DNA of 64,000 nucleotides from Albula goreensis (Eukaryota > Chordata > Actinopteri > Albuliformes > Albulidae). The translations under genes and the position numbers were made by a program. Position 1 is the stretch's first letter. Each line of letters starts with the position of its first letter. Positions 1 through 15,456 of the stretch are shown here, piece by piece. The stretch lies in contig CM040741.1 in the NCBI GenBank assembly GCA_022829145.1, forward strand, positions 61,069,047 to 61,133,046, read 5' to 3'. The notes under the pieces are model-generated. The model saw only the letters and a list, made by a program, of their open reading frames with translations. It had not been told where the DNA came from and did no database searches.

Positions 1-870
1 AAGCCTGTGTTTGCAGAGCCAGCTCAGTGTTTCTGTGCCCATCACCGGATTGGCTCCACCCACCAGTAACACCCCCGCTGTCATCCCCATCAGCTTGATT
101 AGTGCTATTAAGCAATACCTGTTTTGCTGTTGGTGGAGGTGGGGTTGGTATCTATAGTAACTGTCCTGTGCTCTTCAGTTCGTGGTTTGGGCGGGCAGAG
201 CCATTTCTGACCGGAGGCCGGATTAGGAGAAATAATGAGGGCAGTGACCTACACCATCTATAATCAGCCAGCCCTTGTGGTCCACAGTGCAGGTTAAATA
301 TATTCCCTCACAGCCCTTGGAAATTGCTTGGAAGTCATTCTTTTTTTCCTCCTTGTTCAGGTGGGGGATGAGATATCGACTTCCTCCCTGTCTTCTGCTT
401 CAGCTGGTAGGGAAGAGACTGACCACTCTCCTTCATTATTCTTCCTTTGTTTCTCTGCAATACTGTAGTGCCTTCCCTTCTGTTGGGCTCACAATTGTCT
501 AAGGGTGATAGCAGTGATTCAGGATCCAAAACTGCCCAACTTTGGTTGATGGCCAGTCATGCCATTAGGGCACAATGGAGCAGATGTTAAACATGGTGTT
601 TGAGGGTGCTGAGGAACAGGAGTTGTAGTGATTATTGCAAGTACAACAATTATATTTTTCTTCCATTTTTATCAACCATGTTTATGTAACTGTGCGTCAG
701 CTGCAGACAATCAATTTAAATACCCCAGCCGTGATTCAGCCACCATGAAAGCAATAGCCCTGCATTCACTAATGCTCATAATACACAAAAGATGCCCGCA
801 AATATCATCCTCTGGCCCGAGAAAAAGAGAAGGAAAGATTCCAAACAAAGGAAGTGCTGGTACAAAAGAA

Positions 871-899
871 AAACAAACAAACAAACAAACAAACAAACA
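871..899. repeat. (AAAC)n simple repeat
   Basis: About seven tandem copies of a four-base AAAC unit, directly visible in the sequence. Confidence 0.9.
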
Positions 900-2798
900 C
901 ATCAAGGCACTGCAGTCACATGACTTGCTAATGGAAAAAATGGTGTTCTGTGAAAAAAGCAAACAAACTTAACTCTGCAGTACACACACAGAGAACGATG
1001 GATGAATTTCAAGAACAAGTTCCACAACATCAAATGGGGCCCAAAGGAGAAACTATCTAAAAAAATAATGTTAAACAACAAACATTATTCGAAAAAGTTA
1101 CAATAAACTGGCAAAACCACAGGATTAATTATGCAAGAATATGTTTACTAACAATTTGCCAGATCCAAACCAGCATCACAGAACACATAGGCATGCAATA
1201 TATGGATTTGGGGGCTTAATTAAAGGCAAACAATGTAAAATATTTCATTTAAGCATACCTATGAATTGCATTATATGTCCTCTGTCTCTTTCAAGTAGCA
1301 ATTACTGCTGCCATTTCTCTTTCCTGCAACTTTCCACCTGGTTATTGAACCTCTTATTATACTGTCACTAATTAGACACCTCTAGCATTCACTCCATTTG
1401 ATAAATTTGGGCCTTCATTTGAATATCCCCCTCCCTAAATTTGTGGCTGTGCCATATCACCACCTATAAATATGTGTATATGTGTCTGTAACAGCGATGA
1501 ATAAGGTTAAACACCCAAATCCCAAGTTAGGATGTGCAATTCTATCCCGAGGCATGGCTTTGGAAAACATGCATCAGTTACATCAGGAAGTGACTTTGCA
1601 AAAACAAAAATAATTATGAATTTTCCATTTTCATCCAGCTGTTTTACATCAGAATGTAAACGTGTCTTATCACAGAATGTATGCAGTTTTAATGAAATAG
1701 CTTTCAAAAATGATCTTGAAGAGCTGAACATGTGTAATCCTACATTTGTGCACCTGCAAGAAGAACACAGCTTCTAACATTCTTACATATATTACACACT
1801 CAAATATAACCTATTTTTATAAACTGCATCCCATACTTCCAACAGAATTATTTTGGTACAGTAATAACACATAATATAAACACTGATTTCTACAAAGGGG
1901 GACTATTTTTACACTGCCAACAGAGGTAGATCATATTTTGTTAACGAGGTTGGATGTTGCCCCAAATAATTTTACAGTTGTCCTCTCTGGTTTGCTCAAG
2001 CTGTATATTTCAGGGGTAAAAGTGCATTGTTTGACAGCAGGAAAATAAAGATGTAATATGTAATATGGCTCCCTGCACTCCTTTCTGTGATTGCCAGAGA
2101 CAAATTTTATTGGTCTGTAATGAAATTCACACGCACTGTAAAGTTGTGAGCTGCTCCCGTTCTTGGCTCCGCCAATGTATCGGTAATCTTTTTCATATTA
2201 AATGTCCTTTCCAATTTGCCACTGGTGCAGAGAGGGTATGTGGGCTTGTCGGCGGTTGTTGCAGGCATCACCGAAGTCTGGACATCCGCACCGGTAGAAA
2301 ATACATTATTTCTGAGAATTTTTGCTTCCAACATAAATCAGATTTACAGCAGGTTTTTGGCAGCTTAGGGCTTTTTATTTAATTATATCAGTTCTTCCAC
2401 CCTCCTAGAAGGAGAAGAAGGACATAGAAAACAGTTTCAAATTGATTCCAGATTTACCTACACTATAAATTTGTCTATTGCTCATACGTTGAAACAGTAT
2501 ATATTTAATCTAATTTACTAAACCATTCTTCCTCCAATTTGATTCCAGGGTTTTGTGATCAATCAGTCAAAATAAAAGAGAAAAGAAATACAATCTAAAA
2601 AGGCAATGCATGGGTGTGTAATTCTTTGCTTTGCAGCCAACATTCACATGTTTCTGTGCAATATATTTTGGGTTTTTCCCCAGCTGATGCAGTGCACACC
2701 CAAGTGACTCTCCTGCAGAATCCATGCGAGCAGCTGACCAGCCGAATGCCAGCACATCAAACAAGGGGTCTGGCATGCCTCCCGTGACACTTCTGAGT

Positions 2799-2810
2799 CC
2801 AGCAGGGGGC
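2799..2810 (+). promoter_or_regulatory. CTCF-like core motif (partial match)
   Basis: The twelve bases CCAGCAGGGGGC match the first twelve positions of the CTCF core consensus, but the last two positions differ. This is a motif match only; occupancy cannot be inferred from sequence. Confidence 0.3.
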
Positions 2811-5800
2811 TTTAGATAACATTCGCACTTTAAACAAGCACCAAAAAAAGAGAGGGGTCAGTGATCCCCCTCCTGTCACACATTGTGCTCCCCAACCCCC
2901 CAGGTCCATAGCGATCCAGTTGCAAACTGATTGTGATGGGGTGTGGGGCTGGATGTGAGACAGGCCTGGATGTCAGGCCCAGAGGAGATGGGTGGTCTGC
3001 TGCAGACAACGGTCTAAGAAACCACCCAAAAAACACAAGGCATCTTCACAGCTTCTGTGCTCAGCATAATTTGTCCCCTCGGTTTAGATGTCAGCAAGGA
3101 TATTTTCATGTCCAGTTCCTGTGCTTTGCCTTACATTTAACACGTCACAAATCACAGGAGGTTGTTTTTAGGTTTACTAATTTTAAACTAAGATACAGTT
3201 TCACAAGGACTTTTCTTGCTCACTCTGCAAACAATAAATAAATAAAATAAACAATAAAAATTCATTGACTTTTTTGCAAACAGATTTTATGTTTATCCCT
3301 CAAAAGTCAGCGAAACCTGGCTTCAACTTTTGAATGAGCTGTCCATCAACTGAGAGGATATCTGGATATCTGTTTCAGCGTTTTTTACTTGATCCCATCC
3401 CATCTGGATGTCACTGCTCTCACTCAGCAAGAAAGCAGTGTTCCATCTGTACCTGGCTCACTTCCGTCTGATCATGAAGTTTCTTTTTTTCCATCTGAAC
3501 ACTTCTGAGCTTTTAGTTCTCTTACAATACAATCCATCTCTGTTCTTTTTAGTTCTGCTGACCTAGCTATCTGTGCTATCGCCCATACTTGATTTTTCAT
3601 CGTAACTTACCGATCATGCTCTCCATTTGTCCTGGAAAAATTCTTGCTTGTCATTGACCTGTCGGGAACAAAGGAAGCGAATCTGGACCTGTTTTCTTTT
3701 TTGTTGGTTTTTTATACACACCTGCAAATAATATTCATTTCCCATTACTTTTTCTGCCTTATTTAAGCACATTATTCAAGGTTATTTATCTATAATGGTG
3801 ATCAGGTTTCCTCTTGGATTTCAGTGTGACCGCTGGGACATTTTTTGCTGGATACATATCCATCAGTTTAAACATGGCCTTTCTAATTATGCCTGACCTG
3901 TCTATGTCTCTGAAATATCTCACTCTCCCCATGTCCACTGCAAGCCACAGGTCACTGAACTGCTCTGTACAAACGGGTTTCATCTTCAGCACTCTTGCAC
4001 AGCTTTTTCTTATGTAACACTCCCTCTTCTTCCATAGCCCATGCTCAACCATTCTCTTCAAGCTTTGAGTTTCATGATTCACATTTGATTTTTGGTTGTT
4101 TGGCAGTCTTGCTTTCTCCCTTTCTTACATAGTCTTCATCTTTGTATCTGATTACCTACTGTGTCCTCATTATTTTCCAATCCTACCACCCCCATATATT
4201 ATTGCTTATGATGATATATTCGGCTCACCATATTATCATTTGTGTCTGTGCTACATATAAGCGTAAACAGCCATTATCCATGAAAACAGGGTAAGACATC
4301 CAGTCAATTCCTGGAGTGGCAGAGATGTTTATTTTTTTTTCTCCCGTCTTACTTTCGTTGAATGGTTTGATCAACTTCTCAATAGCCTTAAAGGTGAAAG
4401 TCAGGGTATTTCTGGCACATGATCATCTCTGCGCATACATTCAAATAAATCATCCAGTTATGAAATTTGGGGTTCAGATGGATCAGAAACAAGAAAGACC
4501 ACCAGATCTTTGGTACTGGAATTGCCTGTCCCAGCACTGAAACATGCCTTTGTACATCTTTTACTTCTTTTGTATTTGTTCAGCATTAGATTCATGCCAG
4601 AATTGGACTGTGTAAAATCATAATAAGGGTCAGTTATTTCCTAGACATTATTGCTCAAACAATATTACCTCATTCCCCTTAATGTCTGGTTTTACAGAGT
4701 GGTCGCACTAAGCCAGAATCAGCTATACATCAACATGGCTTGGGAGTTTCCTCCCCTTACTTTATCTCCTCATAGACCCCAGGGGCCTGTGGCCAAAGCA
4801 GGCAAAATGAAATAGTCATGCATATTGTGTCAGGGAATGAGGAATTTTTCTCTCAAGCTTTCTTCCCCCAAATAACTAGAACAGCCTAGAAAGGTTTTTT
4901 GCTTTTTGTTGCAATTCTTTACTGTAGGAAACATTACCAACCTGCTGAAGAGGTATAGCACAGGAATTATACGACTGCTGTACATATTATTCCAGAGCTG
5001 CTTTGTTTTTTATTCAGCGAAAGCACATGTTCCTTAATGAGCTTAATTTACATAAGAGGAGGGGTCAATTTAAGCACCCAATGAAAGACACGCTGTAGTC
5101 TTCAGATGGAGGACTGGGCTAGAGATACATTATGGTGCTGAATACTGAGCAGGAGCCATTTGCTTTCTCACATGACCAGTGAGAAATGGTAATAATGTCA
5201 CTCACTGGATAAGGATGGATGTTGCCAGTTATCTCATTTTAAATTGATTTCCTCAGATGTACATTGAGATAAATCTAATCCAAATGGACACAAATGTATA
5301 AGCTTGCAAGACCCTGCTGCCTTTAAAAAGCAGATTTTCTTAGGAGGTGGTATAATAGTGTATAAATGTAGGAATTTATAAATCCATTTAAAGTAAACAA
5401 AATACATTATGCTACATATGCTTTCAGAGACAGAAATGGGGAACAATTTAATGCACTTGAACATTGTTATTATAGTCTTTCTACACTTTGTGCCTCCCAA
5501 TTGCCTGCACTGCACTGGCCTTGGCAAGAATAATATGAATAAACTGAATCATGTCCCTTGAGGCAATACCAAAACAACAAGGCAATCAGTCTCAAACCTG
5601 TTTAAAATGTATCATTGATTTAGTCCACATGCCTGAAAGTTTTGAGAATCTACAATGTGTTGTTTTAGTTCTTGACCCTTTAAAGACAATTGGCACCTGT
5701 TGAAATCATCATTATTATTATTATTGCCATTATTTAATTCAAAACAACATGATCTGTAGACAACTAATTAAGTTTAAAATGAACAAATGCCTCATTATTT

Positions 5801-8800
5801 CACACTAATGATGAAATGGGAAAAGGTCAATATTTTCAATCTAGTAGAAAGGTCATTATGTCACATGAAATTCAAGTGCCTAATCAAAATGCCAACATCA
5901 GTGTTGTTTGCCTAATGTAAACAGAGCTGTTGAAGTTCATTAAGAACAGAGCTGCACAATAATATCAAACACCGCGCTCATCAGATTTTTGTTTTTTCCC
6001 AACAGTTTCATTTGTTACTCCATTTGTTACTTTTCTAATAATATTTATTTAATAACTTTGCTTGGACCACTGTTTGGTTCAGGTTGGTTAAGCACACATC
6101 TGAAACTAATGTCATTGGCCACACCAGCAGAAATGGCATAATTATTGAAAGCAACTTACAAAACATAATTATACAAGTTATATTACAATTTCAAGAACCC
6201 GTGACAAATTGAATAACCAACTTTACATTTATTTCTACTATATACCTTTTAGCTAGTTGAATAACGTCAAATTTGTACATTTTCTCAATTAAAGCAGAGA
6301 TCTATGACTGTCAAGCCACCATCCCAATTGCCTCCCAATTTTGAATGTCTGGAAATTCTCTCCCAAAAAAAGTGATGTCAACCCAATGCTTCTGTTAATT
6401 GACTCTTTAGGCCTGCAGAAACATTGAGTCTGAGGAGGAATCAAGTGTAGATAGCATTGGCAGACAGTGGACACCCAACTGAACAGAAGGGTTCTCTGGC
6501 ATGCGATGGCAAACAGAAGTTTCACTCTCTGCACCCCTCCCTCTCTAGGAGGTATTATGCCAATATGTGCCACCCTGTAGAGCCACAGCAGGCACTGATA
6601 CATTCCTGATCCAATACCACTGGACTTTGGAAAACCAATCATCTTTGACTTTCAATCTGTCAGTTTGAATCTGTCAGTGTGTTCTTTGTGTTATCTCTAT
6701 AGTATATGTTTCCTCCTCCTTTCACTAAAAAATGTATTTTTATTCAATTTTTTGTGTTTATTTTTCTAAATGTTTCTTCTTGTGGATATAGACATGTGTC
6801 CATCTCTTTGTGACTGGAAAAATAATAAAACAAAAAATGCATGAAAAAGTGAATGGGGATGTGCAATTGAATCTTATCAGCAGATGTGGCAGGATTATTT
6901 GCTTTGGATATAAGTAAAACTGAGGATCAAATAAAGGCTTAAAATGCTAGCACCATATACCTAATCTCGTCTTGACATCAGTTAAGGATACCATACTGAA
7001 TATTCCCTCAATAATAAACATGTTTTGCCCTTTGATGTCCACAAAGCAAGAGTGCTGTCATTCACATATAATTATGCATTTTATTTCAAATTATGTTATG
7101 ACTGATTTGACAAACAGCACATAAACATGAAATTAATTACCTCATCTGCAAATAAATTGGAACATAAGCACAGATATCAATTTATCTCTGCAGGGCAGAG
7201 GATGACAGGGGACTCTTTTTCATCTGTTGTGCATTTGATAACCAGCCCTCCTGAGTTTTCAATCAAAGCTCTTTTTTCAATCACAACTTCATATTTATTT
7301 TTACAATCCAGGATTGTCCTGGCAGTATGCCCTTATTGCCCTTGCACGGCCCATATATTTCCAAATTGCCAGTGTCAGAGCGTGTGAGCAGTTTATAGTT
7401 CCAGTATGACAGGTGACCGCACCACAAAGGTGCGCCAGCTAATTAAAGGCAAGAGCACATTGTGTTCACAGAATGGCTCGCTCTGTATGTATATCTATGC
7501 AAATGAGGTGCGTCTGTGTGAGTATGCCCAGATGTGAATGCATAATATATATTGTATATTTTAATTTTTCCTATTAGTCTATCATTAAGCAGCACATGTT
7601 TTATATTTTTGCTGGAAAACATATGGCATCGTGGGCCTTCATTGTCACTGAAAGCTTTTTCATTCTAATGATGATGTCTGTTTATCTACAGATATGAGAC
7701 TGTTAGTTCACAGATAAGCTTCAGATCATTTTAGGTTTTTGTCTGCAACTGCCGCTCAACGATTGTCTTTCAACTGATAAATAACAAATGGAAACAATTG
7801 GAAGTGTGTTAATGAGAGGTTTAATTTGTAGAGCTGTATTTCCCTAAAATTGCTTTGGTATGAAGAACTTTGTCTGTATCATGTGTTGAGGCTATTTGAG
7901 CTTAAATAAACCAACAAAGCAGTGACTCTGAAACAAAGATTTTGGTAAGTTGAAATAAGTTGTTAGCAAGCTAATGCATCACAAAAGTACTGGAGTCCTG
8001 GTGTATCATTTGAATATGCATACTCTATGCTTCTTATTTTTGTTTCCAAATTAAATTTATCGTATACCAATGGCCTCTCAAGCTAAGAATTCAATCATGG
8101 TGTGAAGATTATACATCTACCCATTTAGCTACACTTAGTGGGCTTTCTGGAAATTGCATCCCGAGAATTGCTAAACATAGGAGTATGCTATCTGTCCTTA
8201 TTTCGGCTACTTTTCTCTGTGTGAGGGAAGTATGGGATACATTATGGAGTTATTTTATTCCGTCCTTTCACTAAATATGCTGTTTTGATCTCCTTTCAGG
8301 CTTTAAGACACACGTCAGGTTGAGAAAAGAAAAGGATTGCACTCTTTTTAATGAGGATATGAATACATATTCTTCCATTCTTATTTTTGTTTTTTACTAT
8401 TTTGATGAAAGCACAGGGATACACAGGCAAAACGGGCTCTTTGTTTGACGTGTTTACAGCAACAGAGGCGGCAAGTGAAATATTTTTGTTTTATTTTGCC
8501 TTCATATCCATGTGCATATTTCAGTAAATGTTAAAAGTGAACAGGGGAAGAAGCTGTGTATTTGCCCTCATTAAAAGGAATCCAAACTTTTTCTTCTTTT
8601 TCATCCAGAATTCTTCCTTGTTTTCTTTAACCCTAAATGAGCTTGATTTGTTTTGGCCTGATGGCTCCTCTCTTGGTGTTTTATGAGCTTTCCCATCACC
8701 TGTAAATGCAATTTCTGGTATGCTGTTTTTATTACACTAATATATATGACCTTGGGTGCCCTTATGTGTGATTTTCCTCATGTTAATGCTGGGGTTTAAT

Positions 8801-9156
8801 ATTAATGTGCCGTGAAGCCCAGATAAAGCTACTGTAGTGTGACCGCCCCTGGCTGTTAAACGCTCTCGTAGATCTGCATTGCCAGCTCTCCTCTCTGCTG
8901 TCTTAAATCAAGCGGCTGTGCACCCCTGGCTTTCCAAGCTCTGTCAATGTGATGCATTTTCTGCCCATTTAAGAAGCATGCTAAAAAAGATACTTCAGTT
9001 CACAATAAAAGTTACACTGGCTTCAAGTTATGTCATTCACCCTGCCCTTGGGGAAGTTTTAGGATTTATAGAAATGATTTCAGCATTAAGTATGCAGATA
9101 GAAAGGGAACCTGCCTGCCTCATATTGATATATGAGAGACAAACAAATGTATTGTT

Positions 9157-9280
<124 letters not shown>

Positions 9281-12200
9281 ACCAAATGTGTGAGCACTCT
9301 TTCAGGAAAGTCAAAAACTGAGGCAATATTTTTGCGTGTTTCTATCTGATGGTACCACAGTAAGCACTTGAATAATATGAAGTCTACAGTCAGAAATCTA
9401 GAGATCTGAATATTTTGTGACAATATAGAGACTCAAGCCTGAAACTTTCAAAAGCACAGATAAAATAATTTTAGGTTTAGGTTCATTAAACAGAGGATGA
9501 TAATATCAGTGTGAATAACTTGCAAAGGTGTGTCCAATTTTTCTAAGTGCAGAAGGCCATGAGAGAGTCATCTCTGCGTTGGTATAACAGGAAATGTAGA
9601 GCAGGAGCAAACATGTCCAACAGTGAGATACTGAGTAATCTCATCTGAAAATAGGAAGGATGAGCCCTTAAGATGAATCTCTGACCAATGAAATGAATCC
9701 CTCTCCATAAATATGAAATATTTCATCCTGTCATAGAAATAGAAGAGCTGACATTGCTGTAGCATCTGCTGTCTGTGGTAGATATCTTGACATGTTCTTG
9801 TCATAATTTTTCTCTCGTCTCCCCCAGTTCTTTGACCTAGACATACTCATCAAAGATCAAGTCATTTGATACCCTGCAAATTCACTTTTACTTTTTCTAA
9901 TGCTGAGGAACACTCATCATCCTTTTTTTGTGTACCCAAAGGATGCGGAAACGTTTTTAAACGTATTTAGAAACGTTTGTGTAAAGTCAGCCATATCACA
10001 AAAAAATTAGAGCAATGTTAGGGATACAGGAGTTCATATAGACTTCCAAGAAATCCAAGATGGATATGTTTTTGTTGGTTTAAGCAGTGAAAACAGAGAA
10101 ATTCATTTTCTGGATGTTCTCTGCAAATATAAATGACCCTCTGTGGCTGGGATGTTAACATACCATTGTAGGAATTCAGTTGGTCCCCAGCTGTCCCAGC
10201 TGTTTGATGAATCATATCAGTGTGGCCTTACAACAATGTTCAAGCCCAACAACCAGTTCCCTGGGACAGCTGAGAAAAGGCTGTGCCATGAATGTGCGGT
10301 ACATCAGATAAAACAGACCTATTTTTAAAACCTTGAGGGTTTTTTCAAGTGTTTTCAAGTTTTTCACATTTTCAAGTGTTTGTTTTTCAGTTTCAGGTTT
10401 CCCAAATATGGAATCCTTTGTATCATCTTGAACAAGGACCATATTTTCATTATTAAACAGGAAGTATGGCAACCAATCAGAGACAGCACAGATCAGAGAC
10501 AAATCTGGCTCCAATGAATAGCTTTACTTCAATTCTTTTTGCTCTTTTCATGAAGACATTCATATTTTAGTAAAATGGTATCACCAACATTCTGAGGTCT
10601 GGTCCAGTTTGAAGCAGTATTTTAGTAAGGCCAGGGTTAGGTGAGTTCACATGTCCGTACATAGATACCAGAGTCAGTCACAATTGAGTCTCTCCCTTGG
10701 AAAGTTTAGGGATAATACTTTTTTTATGAGTCAGGGTAAATTTCAATGAATTAAAAAAAAAAATCTGAAGCCCCACTGGTTTACTAAAGGCTGTTCTGAA
10801 GGGTTTTGGGGTTTTTGTTTGTCTTTCTGCTTGCCCATCCTCCATAATCTAGCCTTGACTGTTTCATCAGAAATGGTTATACTATTGTTGTCATCATAGT
10901 ATATTCTCCCTGTATTCTATAAGTACAGAATATCGTAAGCATAATGGTGCTGAAAGAGATCATTTGGTCTTTGATGCATTCATTTTCATGTTGTTGTTGT
11001 TATTTTGAAAATGGTTAATGATTCAGGACTGATTTGTGTGTTCTTGATGTAACATATAAAGATGGTTTGCTCATGTGATTTTAAGGAGTTTCATTTGATT
11101 GATTAGTATTCATTTTTACAAAGAAGAATGTTCATTTTTTCAGCTGTCAGATCATTTAACAGACAATTAATGTCTACCTTTACCTTACTGCTCTGTGGCA
11201 AATGATCCATTTTGAAGGTGTGGATAGTAAACCTGGTCCTTGAAACAAAACTATTAGTTGAAAATTCAACAAGTTCAACAGCAAAGAAATGCACATGTTG
11301 TCATACATTCAATGTGATCAGATTGGTTTAAGCACATAATTATTAAACTTAAACATATGCTTCCAGCATCCTTAATTTAAGAAAGATTGGAATGGAGACC
11401 GGTCGATGTCCTTGGCACTGTTGTTTGGATGAGGGATGAGCAGTTCTGAATGACTGTGGTTATAGGATGCCATGGCTGCATTTTGAAAGAAAAATCCTAC
11501 AAAAATGTGGTTTTCTGCACAAAACCATCTAGTCATCTCCTGCAGCTCAATGGCTACAGAATTCATCACAGTTCCCACCAAATGGTATTGTAGATAATTG
11601 AGTTCTTAATTGACATACCAAGATATGAAGGTAAAAACACAAATGAGCTGCATAACCTAGAGGAAAGACAGCACATTCAGACAGCCCTTTTTTGTCTCAA
11701 CAACAGAAAATGAACTTGGGGGGGAAAAACTATGGAGTAATACCTTTGTAGACAATCCATAAATGTCCTCAAGTAAAAAGAAGCAATTTAAACACTGTCT
11801 TTTTAAGATAAGAGGTTAAATTAACATAACCGAGTATTTTAAATGTAAAAGAGAAGCTATTAAACACTGTTAAAAGAATCTGAGTCCATTTGCATGCTAG
11901 TCACAAAAAAGTAGAGGTAACCAATGCTACCAAAGGTACTTTTTGTGTGTTCTTTTGCTGCAGTATGGTCTCAATTAATTGAACACCTTTTTTATGTTTT
12001 ACTTCATTTCTCCAAACAAAGATGAATTCTTGAAACTTTCAAGGTATCACAGAAACACAATACTTTCTCAGCTGGTGTCTGACTTTTATTTGACATTTCC
12101 TATGCATAGAGATGCAAACTGTCAAATATTTCGCCATGTGTCAGTATTCACACAGACCACCTAAAATCAGCACCTGAAGAGAGATAATAACATGTCAGGA

Positions 12201-12761
12201 CTGGTACAATAAGAGACGAGGATAGTTTCAGGAAACAGTAGGGGACGTGACAAGCTCAGCTTTCCTCAGAAAATACTTTTTTTATATAAAACTATTGTAG
12301 CATTGGCAAGCCTCTAGCTCTGGAACAGTAAGGCTTAAAATGACCAACAAATTCATTTATCAGACAACACATGATAATAGATATTACAACTAAAATATAA
12401 TTATTATTAGATATAAAAAGAGTGCTAAAATGCATATTCATATAAAAAATACCTTATGTTGCATCAGATGTGGTATTGCAGACTTCATAGTAGCTGGACA
12501 GAAAAAAGTTCTGCAGACTACATATTTTGATTAGAGCACTGAGTCATTTGTGGAGTAACAAACTATGGAGTGTAAATACTTAGAATATGTTTTTTTATTT
12601 CTGTGTTGCAGTTGAAAGATTATTTCTATATGAACATACTTTAGCCTTTTTTCAATATTAGTGTTATGGTGCTTTTTATCTATAATAAATACCATGAATA
12701 ATGGAGTCCTTAATGGGGGCAGGGGTGGTGATGGCTACTTTTATGGTTTCAGAAAGTCTAG

Positions 12762-12872
12762 TATAGTGGTTCTCAGCTTCGGTCCTGTGGGAACTCTATA
12801 TATGCTAGTTTTCATTCCAACCATGTTGCAGTCCCTGAGTTATAATAAGCTCTTAATTCTTAATTAGACAGT
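12762..12872. repeat. Interspersed repeat fragment, teleost type
   Basis: The stretch has the order of motifs seen in a common fish repeat: a GTGGTTCTCA start, GGTCCTG, then TTTTCATTCCAACC, then a TTAATTAGAC-like end. I recognise the pattern but cannot assign a family name. No terminal repeats or target duplications are clear. Confidence 0.45.
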
Positions 12873-15440
12873 TTTATTGTCTACTGAGGGATGATTTGTC
12901 TTCTCTGCCACATTATGTCAGAGATATCTATGCATGCCATGAAGAATAAATGTCCCAAATTTATATCCCAGGACTTTTAATCAGTTACAGCAACTACTGC
13001 TTTGATTTTCATATTGTGCTATATAGCAAATCATTACAGTAGAAAGAGGTTTAATTCTTTAATTGATTAAATTATAGACTGACAAGTAAATCCATGGGGC
13101 CCTAATCAGTGAAAGTGTAGACACCTCATCTCAGAAACAATAAACCATTTGAGAGATAATGAGGAATTCAAATACAAAGCAAATTGCAATGAACCAAACT
13201 TGCATTGTGTTAATAAGTTTAAGAAAAATATGAAAGAATTTATAAATGTGTGCTCAGTAATCTTAAGCAAGCAGAATACAGAGGACTCCCCCAGGACCCA
13301 GGATAAGAGGCACTTGGCAGGCCTGCATTATCATTTTAGCCCTGATTTAAGAGCCACTATCTTTGCTACAATACTAGCTGAGATCCAGTGGGCGCTGAAG
13401 TCACCTCTCGGCATGACACCTTAGATGAAGTGGTGTCAGGTACATATAGATTTTTGCACCAGTGTAGGAGATGGGAGCTGAGATGAGATGGGAACTCTTG
13501 CAGAGTTGAAATTTTGGCCATTTCCTACACAGTGTCAGGTTTTATGGTTTCCTCTGGTCAGAACTGAAACACCCAGTGAAAAATAACACTCAATCCAATG
13601 TGCCACCAAGGGAGAGGTTTCTTTTCTCTGGAGATTGAAAGTGTTTCTGAATCACAGGGGGGAAAAAAAGCCCCAGAGAGAGCCGTGGAATAAAAACAGG
13701 AAGTTAAACTAAATGTAAAAGACGAGAGCACCAAGCAACAACTACATGTTTGGAGAAGATGAGGAATTTACTGAGCTGTGACCACAGTATGGATATTTAT
13801 TTTATCCATCCTGAGACGCTTCCTCTTACAAAAACAGGAACACAACAAGCAGAAAGAAACTGCTTAAAAGTTCTAAAGAAGTAGTTGGAGGCTTTGTGTG
13901 TCATAGAGTACAGTTCAGTGCTGTATAATCCTACAGGCCCACATTACACACCAAAAGGAAACAGTATGATTAGGAGAACTAGACCAAAACCAAAAGTGAT
14001 GAGACAGTGTCCATATTTTGAAATATGTGATAGAATCCCCAACTGCATAAAATGATTAGTAGTTTATTCATGGATTTTGCCATGTCTCCCTCATATAGCG
14101 CAGATTGCAATGCAAGTGAGAAATTGCAAACGTTATGTGTTTTCTGTGACTTCCAGAAACTGTTCAAAGCTCTATGAAGTAACAGTCTTGTGATATGCAA
14201 GATATTTTTAATTCATAAATCAGCAATCTCAAGTGTGCATTTAGTTTCTCTTTCTATGTACGTTGGAGAGTTTTCTTCCCTCTCAAACTTTATTGTAGCC
14301 TTAGCAACTTTATACTGTCAGAAACTCCAATTCACGTTTACCCTAGAACTGTTAAGAACTTTTATTTATTTAAGACTACAGAGACAGGAATAGCAATAAA
14401 TCAAATTTTAATTATCTTTCCAGAAGCCTTTCCTGAGGTAAAGCAGGAGACATGTACAGCACACTGCTCCAAGACAGAACAGCATTTTTCTCTGTATATT
14501 ATGGAGTTATGGATTGTGCACAGTGCTCTATTTCAGGTTTATGCACAGTCTGAGGTTTCCATGACAATGTTGTCTATAATGATAAAAAATAGAGATGTCC
14601 TGTCTTGCCTTTAATTCAATCCTATTTCCTTGAGCTTCTGCCACAATATTCAATTTATGCAAAACATAAATGTTACACCAGATTAGGTAAATGCAATCAT
14701 AACAGCAGTATGTAGACAGTCCCAAGCATAAAAGCTACATGGTTATCAGAGATAACAGATTCAAAAGAGGTACCACTGAAATTGTTGTAAAATACTTCCA
14801 ATGTAGTGGCATTGCAGATGTGAGCTTGTGGAAATGGGAATAGCTTTGTAGTATAGTGATAGATCATTTGGGTTTCTGTGTTTTTTCACAGAGTTATACT
14901 TTACTTATTTACAATACTATTGAGACCAATATATCTCAGTAGTGCTCAGCTTAAGTGTTTGCTTATAGATAGTGTAAAGACAAGAGGGCTTTTAATCTTG
15001 ATGCACCAGCTGGTGCAGAACCTCACTGTGTAGCTGATGTAAAGAGGACAATGAAGAGCCAAAGGAGTGAGACAGAGGCAAGAGAATGCTACAACAGAGG
15101 TTAAAGAAAGAGATAAACTAAAATATAGTAGAAAGGTGAATTTGAAAGGGTAAAATAAAAAAAAACAATAACACGTTTTCACAACACAGTGAAGAATCTA
15201 CCATTCTCAGCCCTGCAGCTTGAGATGTGAATGTTGAAATAATAAAATTCAGTCTTTCAATGTTTTCAACCCCTAAAATATATCAAACATAATAATGTGT
15301 TTACTTACTGCTTCCTGTTTTGTTCAAATCAATGTTTTTACCTTTCTATGGTATTTTCTTCCATTCTGATTAAAAAGGGTATAGTTCATTGTGAAAACTT
15401 TTTTAATGCTGGCTTTTTGTAAGATTTCACAACAGAACTT

Positions 15441-15456
15441 TTTTTTTTTTTTTGCA
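15441..15456. repeat. Poly(T) tract
   Basis: A homopolymer of about 16 T residues, followed directly by GCAG. No associated retroelement body was recognised. Confidence 0.8.

Noticed and set aside
10339..10385. Repeated TTTTCAAGTGTTT units
   Set aside because: A short degenerate tandem repeat without wider structure; not worth a separate claim.
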